From: Reinekea forsetii
GTDB lineage: Bacteria > Pseudomonadota > Gammaproteobacteria > Pseudomonadales > Natronospirillaceae
Direction: 5' to 3'
Assembly (NCBI RefSeq): GCF_018860385.1
Contig: NZ_JAHKPH010000019.1
Location: 1 to 64,000 of the forward strand
Length of the DNA stretch: 64,000 nucleotides
This document shows positions 59,019-64,000 of the stretch, one piece after another; positions within the stretch are counted from its first letter, which is position 1, and every line of letters begins with the position of its first letter. The notes under the pieces were generated by a model. It was not told the DNA's origin, did no database searches, and saw only the letters and a program-made list of their open reading frames with translations. Position numbers and translations under genes: made by a program.

Positions 59019-59816
59019 TTGGTTAAACGATTAAAGCGGCGATTTAAACAAGTTTATCGAAAAGGTCCTGAAAGTGCCGCAGAGCAGGAGTTAGCGCTGT
59101 CTCAATGGTATACCACTGGCCTGGGCGAGATTTTAATAAATGCTGAAAAGTCGTTGGTATCTCGGGCTGTGTCGGGTCGTTTTGCCTCGGTAATGGTGCA
59201 ATTAGACTCGGGTCATCATGATGCATTGTTTGAAAAACGTTTATTTGGATCCGGTATTATTGTGTCTCAACTTGAGCACCGCGCGCTTTGCCCTTCTGTT
59301 CAGGCTGAGCCTGAAAGCCTACCCTTTGAACCAGAAAGCGTTGATATGGTGTTAATGCATCATACATTAGACGTTTGCGATGACCCGTATCAAGCCGTAA
59401 GGGAAGGGGCAATTGCACTAAAACCAGGTGGTTTACTCATAGTAATAGGTTTTAATCCCTTTAGTTTGTGGGGGCTTATGGCCTTGATAAAAGGCCGTAG
59501 AAAGTCGGCTGGGGTTTGGAGTTCTCGATTTATAAGAAGCGGTCGAGTTGAAGATTGGATGCATCTGCTCAATTTTGAATTAGAACGCCACGAGCGTCAT
59601 ATTTTTATGCCTCCTATTTTGAAACCTAAAAAACTTACCCAAAGTGAACGACTTTCAAAGCTATTTCGCAGTATTTTTCCATTTGCCGGTTCGGTTTATC
59701 TGTTAGTGGGCTATAAGCAAGTGTATGGCAAGTTGCCGCCATCTCACTCTACAATTAAAAAAGGCTTTCTCGATGCCTCATTGGGTGGCCAAACAACAGC
59801 AAGGACAAAAGTTTGA
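59019..59816 (+). CDS. Class I SAM-dependent methyltransferase
   Basis: A 265-residue Methyltransf_11-type protein. The visible motifs are '[20 protein letters not shown]', '[20 protein letters not shown]' and '[15 protein letters not shown]'. The N-terminal motif I is weak ('[18 protein letters not shown]'). The start is TTG at 59019 with aaagagagg upstream. It overlaps rnhA by four bases and leads a methyltransferase-rnhA-dnaQ operon. The substrate is unknown. Confidence 0.85.
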   Translation: MVKRLKRRFKQVYRKGPESAAEQELALSQWYTTGLGEILINAEKSLVSRAVSGRFASVMVQLDSGHHDALFEKRLFGSGIIVSQLEHRALCPSVQAEPESLPFEPESVDMVLMHHTLDVCDDPYQAVREGAIALKPGGLLIVIGFNPFSLWGLMALIKGRRKSAGVWSSRFIRSGRVEDWMHLLNFELERHERHIFMPPILKPKKLTQSERLSKLFRSIFPFAGSVYLLVGYKQVYGKLPPSHSTIKKGFLDASLGGQTTARTKV

Positions 59817-60256
59817 AGAATTCAGTAACGATCTACACCGATGGAGGCTGCCGAGGTAATCCAGGGCCTGGTGGCTGGGGCGCTGTGCTATTGTGGGGTG
59901 ATCAGCAAAAAAAACTGTATGGAAGCGAGCCTGATACTACTAATAATCGAATGGAATTATTGGCTGCCATCGAAGGGCTGAATGCACTTAAGCGTAGAAT
60001 GGAAGTTAAGTTATATACCGATTCACAATACGTGAAGCAAGGAATTACCAGTTGGATCACCAACTGGAAGAAAAATGGCTGGAAAACAGCCAGCCGTAAG
60101 CCGGTTAAAAATCAAGACTTATGGATAAGGTTAGATGATCTCATGACGCAGCATGATGTAAGTTGGCATTGGGTTAAAGGGCATGCGGGCGATCCGATGA
60201 ATGAATTGGCCGATCAATTAGCAAACCAAGCAATGGATGAGTTGGAAAAACAATGA
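59813..60256 (+). CDS. rnhA: Ribonuclease HI
   Basis: A 147-residue enzyme that cuts RNA in RNA-DNA hybrids. The four carboxylates are all present: Asp in '[15 protein letters not shown]', Glu in '[11 protein letters not shown]', Asp in '[11 protein letters not shown]' and Asp in '[15 protein letters not shown]', along with the flexible-loop His in 'WHWVKGHAG'. The start is TTG at 59813, overlapping the methyltransferase stop (ttga). Its own stop overlaps dnaQ (atga). Confidence 0.96.
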   Translation: MKNSVTIYTDGGCRGNPGPGGWGAVLLWGDQQKKLYGSEPDTTNNRMELLAAIEGLNALKRRMEVKLYTDSQYVKQGITSWITNWKKNGWKTASRKPVKNQDLWIRLDDLMTQHDVSWHWVKGHAGDPMNELADQLANQAMDELEKQ

Positions 60257-60972
60257 GACAAGTAGTGCTCGATACCGAAACAACCGGTTTAAACCCTAAG
60301 AAAGGTGACCGTATTCTAGAGGTTGGGTGTGTTGAAGTTATTGACCGCAAGATTACGGGAAAAACTTTTCATCATATTATCGACCCAGAGCGAGACATCC
60401 CTGAAGAAGTGGTGCGCATTCATAATATTGATAATGAGCGCGTAAAAGGCTGCCCAAAGTTTCGAGAGGTAGCTGATGAGCTTTGGCAGTGGCTTGAAGG
60501 CGCAGAACTCATAATCCATAACGCGGCTTTCGATATGGGTTTTTTAAATGCAGAGTATGAGATTTTAGCCAAAGAACGGAATCAACCTTTTAAGCCTCTT
60601 GAATCGGCGTGCACGGTTCTGGATACGCTTAAAGTAGCTCGAGAAAAACATCCAGGGTCTAAAGCATCGCTCGATGCATTATGTAAACGTTATGGCATTG
60701 ATAATTCTCATCGAACCTTTCACGGAGCATTACTCGATTCCGAGATTCTAGCTGATGTTTATTTGATGCTCACGGGTGGTCAAACAGATTTACTGCTAGG
60801 TGATGAAGAAGATGAGGATGAAGAGACCGACGAATCAGCATTGGTAAATTTAGGTGAAGTTCAAGGGGCGCTTATTGAAGTCGCCCCATCTGCAGAAGAG
60901 CTTGAAGCTCATCAAGCGTTTTTAGACATGCTGGCGAAAAAAACAGGCCAACCTATTCAATGGCCTAAGTAA
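60253..60972 (+). CDS. dnaQ: DNA polymerase III epsilon subunit (proofreading exonuclease)
   Basis: A 239-residue DEDDh exonuclease. ExoI is '[20 protein letters not shown]', ExoII is '[20 protein letters not shown]', ExoIII is '[20 protein letters not shown]', and '[20 protein letters not shown]' is epsilon-typical. The C-terminal tail that binds polymerase alpha is present, including an acidic linker. Co-transcribed with rnhA through an atga overlap. Confidence 0.95.
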   Translation: MRQVVLDTETTGLNPKKGDRILEVGCVEVIDRKITGKTFHHIIDPERDIPEEVVRIHNIDNERVKGCPKFREVADELWQWLEGAELIIHNAAFDMGFLNAEYEILAKERNQPFKPLESACTVLDTLKVAREKHPGSKASLDALCKRYGIDNSHRTFHGALLDSEILADVYLMLTGGQTDLLLGDEEDEDEETDESALVNLGEVQGALIEVAPSAEELEAHQAFLDMLAKKTGQPIQWPK

Positions 60973-60985
60973 GATTTTAAAATTA

Positions 60986-61019
60986 GGGCGTTTGTTATTG
61001 GAAATTATGACAAACGCCC
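60986..61019. terminator. Bidirectional terminator between dnaQ and lexA
   Basis: A ten-base-pair stem, gggcgtttgt/acaaacgccc, around a 14-base loop lies between the two convergent genes, with T-rich sequence on the minus-strand side. Confidence 0.75.
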
Positions 61020-61029
61020 AATTTATAGG

Positions 61030-61632
61030 CTAATGAATGGAGCGTCGAATTACACCCACGTATAGGCCTTCAATTTCGAAATCTTCTTGACCTAAATTAA
61101 CAACAATAGGTGAAAAGTCTTCATTTTCAGGGTGTAGCGTGACAACACTGCCTTTCTTCTCGTAGCGTTTTACCGTTACGTCTTCCCCTACACGAGCAAC
61201 AACGATATCGCCATTTTTAGCCATATTGGTTTTATGAACGGCAATTAAGTCGTCTTCTAAAATACCAATATCTTTCATACTTAAGCCCTGAACTTGCAGT
61301 AGGAAATCGGCACTTGGTTGAAACAAAGACTTTGGTAAATCCATATATTCTGCGATTTGTTCAGTCGCCAATATAGGGGAGCCTGCTGCAACGCGGCCTA
61401 TAATAGGTAAGCCGGTTTCGGATTCGGGTAAGCGAATTCCACGACTGGCCCCTTGTACAATTTCTATATGGCCTTTGCGGGCTAATGCTTTAATATGTTC
61501 TTCTGCGGCATTGGGTGATTTGAACCCAAGTGTTTTTGCTATTTCCGCACGGGTAGGTGGGTAGCCCGTTTCATCAATATGATCTTTGATGACGTCTAAA
61601 ACTTGTTGTTGTCGAGCGGTCAATTTATCCAT
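61030..61632 (-). CDS. lexA: SOS repressor LexA
   Basis: A 200-residue repressor of the SOS response. The N-terminal winged helix is '[20 protein letters not shown]'. The self-cleavage site is Ala83-Gly84 in 'VAAGSPI', and the catalytic dyad is Ser118 ('[10 protein letters not shown]') and Lys155 ('[10 protein letters not shown]'). RecA on single-stranded DNA triggers cleavage. Its own promoter carries two SOS boxes, one overlapping the -10. It is divergent from an alpha/beta hydrolase gene that could share the control. Confidence 0.97.
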   Translation of the reverse strand: MDKLTARQQQVLDVIKDHIDETGYPPTRAEIAKTLGFKSPNAAEEHIKALARKGHIEIVQGASRGIRLPESETGLPIIGRVAAGSPILATEQIAEYMDLPKSLFQPSADFLLQVQGLSMKDIGILEDDLIAVHKTNMAKNGDIVVARVGEDVTVKRYEKKGSVVTLHPENEDFSPIVVNLGQEDFEIEGLYVGVIRRSIH

Positions 61633-61643
61633 GGATTTCCAGC

Positions 61644-61659
61644 CTGTTTTTATGTACAG
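61644..61659. promoter_or_regulatory. LexA (SOS) box 1
   Basis: The sequence ctgtttttatgtacag matches the CTGT-N8-ACAG consensus exactly. It lies 12 bases upstream of the lexA start codon. Confidence 0.92.
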
Positions 61660-61662
61660 TAT

Positions 61663-61678
61663 CTGGGATTATATACAG
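61663..61678. promoter_or_regulatory. LexA (SOS) box 2
   Basis: The sequence ctgggattatatacag matches CTGT-N8-ACAG with one mismatch (ctgg). Its centre is 19 bases from box 1, so two dimers would bind close to two helical turns apart. It overlaps the lexA -10. Confidence 0.82.
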
Positions 61679-61695
61679 CTAAGCCATTGTGTAAA
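61668..61695 (-). promoter_or_regulatory. lexA promoter
   Basis: On the minus strand, TTTACA (61695-61690) and TATAAT (61673-61668) are separated by 16 bases. The -10 sits inside SOS box 2, as expected for autorepression. Confidence 0.75.
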
Positions 61696-61707
61696 GGGTT
61701 TATTTCA

Positions 61708-62547
61708 TTGAAAAGCAGCAGTCGTTTTTTCCCGGTTGAAATTATTCGCGCTGAAGTTCGCGATACTTATTTTGAAGATACTTATTCAGTTAAGCCTAAC
61801 AACAGTGCCGATAAAACCGTTGAAATATCGCTTATACATTTGCAACCGAAAATTAACGCTAAATCTAACCAGGTGCTATTGATTCATGATGTTTTTCAAA
61901 CGCACTGGCAATTTGATGAACCGCCGTACAGTTCATTAGCGAACCAATTGTTAGAAGCAGGTTATTCTGTATGGCTGATGGATTGGCGCGCACACGGTGC
62001 ATCGAAGAAAAATAAAGATGCTTCGCAAAACTATTTATTAAATATGGCAAAGTACGATTTACCCGCCGTAGTTCAGTTTATAAATGAAAAACGCAATGCC
62101 CCGATCCAGATGATCAGTGTAGGATACGGCGCTCAAATGGCTTTGCATTCCATTAACTATACGTTACCTATTGCGCACTATTATTGCGTCAACGCTAAGC
62201 CAGTTAAAAGTAAAAAGCGCTACTGGATCCCTGGCATTAAATTGTTAAAGCGATTAAAACTTGTCGGTAAATCTTGGATAAAAGGTGCGGGTACAGAGTT
62301 TGAACATCAGTCTTTTTTCCGACACGAACTCAAGCGCCATGGATTATTGTCATCGTTCACGTTTAAAGAAGGTAAAGAAGCGTTGCAAGCGATGAAGGGT
62401 GTTGCCAATACCATCGTTTGGGTTGCTACAAATAAAAAAGGGGTGGCGTTGGCTAAGCGCCACCTCAAGCAGCAAGCCCGAGTGCAGCGCATTCTAGATA
62501 AGGATGTAACCCCCACATTGCTAGAACTTGTTATTAAGCAATCTTAG
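61708..62547 (+). CDS. Alpha/beta-hydrolase-fold protein, possibly SOS-controlled
   Basis: A 279-residue protein of alpha/beta hydrolase type. It shows 'VLLIHDVFQTHWQF' (oxyanion region), 'YSVWLMDWRAHGAS' and 'IQMISVGYGAQMAL'. In the last the nucleophile-elbow residue appears as Tyr or Gly rather than a clear G-x-S-x-G, so catalysis is doubtful. The best start is TTG at 61708 with aaaggg upstream; a frame from 61603 would overlap lexA. The 75-bp gap to lexA contains both SOS boxes. Confidence 0.7.
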   Translation: MKSSSRFFPVEIIRAEVRDTYFEDTYSVKPNNSADKTVEISLIHLQPKINAKSNQVLLIHDVFQTHWQFDEPPYSSLANQLLEAGYSVWLMDWRAHGASKKNKDASQNYLLNMAKYDLPAVVQFINEKRNAPIQMISVGYGAQMALHSINYTLPIAHYYCVNAKPVKSKKRYWIPGIKLLKRLKLVGKSWIKGAGTEFEHQSFFRHELKRHGLLSSFTFKEGKEALQAMKGVANTIVWVATNKKGVALAKRHLKQQARVQRILDKDVTPTLLELVIKQS

Positions 62548-62550
62548 CAG

Positions 62551-63708
62551 TTAATCGCGTCGTAATTTATCTGAGACGGCTATAGGGTTATGAAAATTAA
62601 ATACAATGATATAGCTAGAAATAGCAAAGGTTGCAATGGCCGTAGATTGAACTAATACCGCTGATTTCTCAGACATTAACGCTGCGCCCTGGGCAATAAA
62701 GGTCACCAGTAGCGAAAACTCACTTATCTGACCTAACCTAAAGCCAATATCCCAGGCTAAATGGTTTGATTCACTTAACCGGTGCAGTAAAAACCGGAAT
62801 ATGATTGGCTTGCCGACTAGTACAGTAGCTGTTAGCACTAATACTGGAACCCAAACATCTGCAAGCACTGCAATGTTTAATTGTGCGCCTAAGGTGAAGA
62901 AGAACAGTATTAAGAAAAAATCCCTTAATGGTTTTAAATTGAGCGCAATAAATTGCGATATGGGGCTGCTTGCTAAGCTAATACCCGCGATGAAAGCGCC
63001 TATCTCGTATGATAACCCAAGTAACCCGTGAGCTAGCTCGCCAATGCCCAGGCACCAGCCAATGGTGAGTAAGAATATATATTCCTGGAAGCGATCGAAT
63101 TTACTGAACAAAGGTAAAATAACAAATTTAACCGCAGTAAAAGTAATGGCCGCTAAAATAGGCAGCATGATAAGTGGTTTTATCATGGAGAACACATCGG
63201 TCGTGCCGCTGCCAAGGCTTTCTATTGCCAGTAACACCAAAATTGCAACGAAATCTTGAATGAGCAATATGCCCACCATAAGCTCACCAGAGTGTTTATG
63301 GTGCAGTACGGTAGTAGGTAAAAGTTTAATTCCAATGATCGTACTCGAAAACATTAAGCACAATCCGATAATGATCGCTTCACTGGTAGGAAACCCCATT
63401 ATATTGGTTACGGTAAAGCCAATTAAAACAAACGCCACGCAACTAACAATACCAACAACGACACTTTTCTTGAGCGTTGATATTAAATTAGAAAGCTGCA
63501 TATCAAGCCCAAGTAAGAACAGCAAAAATATAATGCCAATCTCGGCCATATCGGTTAAAAGCTGGGTGTTTTCGACGACGGAAAACCCAAATGGCCCGAC
63601 AATTACGCCTAATGCGATGTAAGCAATAAGCAGCGGTTGTTTTGTGTAGAGAGCGAATGTGGCAAAAATTGCCGCACCCGTAAAAATAAGGAAGAAAGAA
63701 AAAACCAT
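62551..63708 (-). CDS. CPA2-family cation:proton antiporter
   Basis: A 385-residue membrane protein with about 12-13 hydrophobic segments and no C-terminal TrkA-N domain. 'PLLIAYIALGVIVGPFGFSV' and 'GIIFLLFLLGLDMQLSNLIS' are the Kef/NapA-type opening. 'ELMVGILLIQDFVAILVLL' contains the conserved QD, and 'IGAFIAGISLASSPIS' follows. It exchanges Na+ or K+ for protons. It ends three bases after the convergent hydrolase. Confidence 0.88.
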   Translation of the reverse strand: MVFSFFLIFTGAAIFATFALYTKQPLLIAYIALGVIVGPFGFSVVENTQLLTDMAEIGIIFLLFLLGLDMQLSNLISTLKKSVVVGIVSCVAFVLIGFTVTNIMGFPTSEAIIIGLCLMFSSTIIGIKLLPTTVLHHKHSGELMVGILLIQDFVAILVLLAIESLGSGTTDVFSMIKPLIMLPILAAITFTAVKFVILPLFSKFDRFQEYIFLLTIGWCLGIGELAHGLLGLSYEIGAFIAGISLASSPISQFIALNLKPLRDFFLILFFFTLGAQLNIAVLADVWVPVLVLTATVLVGKPIIFRFLLHRLSESNHLAWDIGFRLGQISEFSLLVTFIAQGAALMSEKSAVLVQSTAIATFAISSYIIVFNFHNPIAVSDKLRRD

Positions 63709-63751
63709 AGTTTAATCGTTTAAATACAGTAGAGGATACAAGTTAAGAGTA

Positions 63752-63784
63752 GGGCACTGGTAGGTGATGTACCAGTGCCCTTTT
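63752..63784. terminator. Hairpin between aroG-like gene and antiporter
   Basis: A perfect 11-bp stem (gggcactggta/taccagtgccc) with a seven-base loop has a TTTT on the + strand side only. Downstream of the DAHP synthase gene it may weaken or stop transcription on the minus strand. Confidence 0.55.
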
Positions 63785-63794
63785 ATAATAAAGC

Positions 63795-64000
63795 TTAATT
63801 TCTTGATCTCAATGCCGTTGAGATCTTGTTGCTGATGTTTTTAAGCAAGGTATCGGTGGTTTTCCAGTCAATACAAGCGTCGGTTACTGATACACCATAG
63901 GTCATATCCGAGAGTGACTCTTTTATTTTTTGATTGCCAGCTTCAATATTGCTTTCAATCATAATGCCGATAATAGACTTATTGCCTTCTAGAATTTGGT
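63795..64000 (-). CDS. 3-deoxy-7-phosphoheptulonate (DAHP) synthase, C-terminal fragment
   Basis: Only the last 68 complete codons lie inside the window; the gene continues past 64000. The translation shows 'GIMIESNIEAGNQKI' and 'YGVSVTDACIDW', the C-terminal signature of class I AroG/AroF/AroH, where the Glu and Asp bind the metal. It is the first enzyme of the shikimate pathway. Which feedback-sensitive isoform it is cannot be told from this part. The stop codon is at 63795-63797. Confidence 0.9.
   Translation of the reverse strand, partial: QILEGNKSIIGIMIESNIEAGNQKIKESLSDMTYGVSVTDACIDWKTTDTLLKNISNKISTALRSRN

Overview
The window reads as the chromosome of a marine gammaproteobacterium of the Oceanospirillales/Pseudomonadales kind. 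My best guess is a Saccharospirillaceae or Reinekea-like genus, but I could not search a database. The evidence is a complete Na+-NQR operon, a glyoxylate bypass with the 531-residue isocitrate lyase and malate synthase G, and a FabY-like initiating ketosynthase. Several gene neighbourhoods also resemble, from memory, those of Pseudomonas: purN-purM-DUF2066-permease-hda, DUF2069-wrbA-arsC-yihY, nucleoside phosphorylase-csiV-mfd, and mltD-methyltransferase-rnhA-dnaQ. Base composition is moderately AT-rich and genes are densely packed on both strands. Several well-supported genes seem to start with TTG or GTG.

Layout. 1-4230 is an accessory segment: five small unrelated genes (VOC protein, zinc-ribbon membrane protein, methyltransferase, DEDDh exonuclease, NUDIX hydrolase). 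It is bracketed by a ~222-236 bp repeat family, with three tandem copies on the left and two copies in opposite orientation on the right. 4303-9347 is the glyoxylate bypass (aceA, a LysR regulator, glcB), followed by a D-lactate dehydrogenase. 10449-16066 carries purine genes purM/purN and, divergently, DUF2066, an AI-2E-type permease and hda. 16221-23361 looks like inserted material: a membrane protein, a FabY-like ketosynthase, a prolyl-hydroxylase-like dioxygenase, a secreted M4 protease and a GlxA-type regulator. 23358-25905 returns to conserved housekeeping order.

26127-34366 is the most unusual block: six same-strand genes that all point to the cell envelope and redox chemistry. They encode a haem-binding DUF1588-like lipoprotein, a Tat-exported DUF1501 protein, a 70-residue DUF4266 lipoprotein ending in Cys-Gly-Cys-Asn, a DUF3570 outer-membrane protein, an atypical ApbE flavin transferase and a full-length DsbD. 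I know of no described function for this set.

34466-41865 holds small genes, tRNA-Arg(CCT), a nucleoside phosphorylase, csiV and mfd. 42205-49350 is nqrABCDEF-apbE-nqrM, followed by sthA. A Tus-like replication-terminator protein (50768-51625) sits between sthA and transaldolase. The remainder carries dusA, fimL, an SCP2 protein, sohB, mltD, a methyltransferase, rnhA, dnaQ, lexA with two SOS boxes in its promoter, an alpha/beta hydrolase, a CPA2 antiporter and the 3' end of a DAHP synthase gene cut by the window edge.

Themes. Respiration and flavin maturation appear twice, each with its own ApbE. DNA maintenance is well represented (mfd, lexA, hda, dnaQ, rnhA, Tus-like, two further DEDDh nucleases). 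Envelope proteins are numerous.
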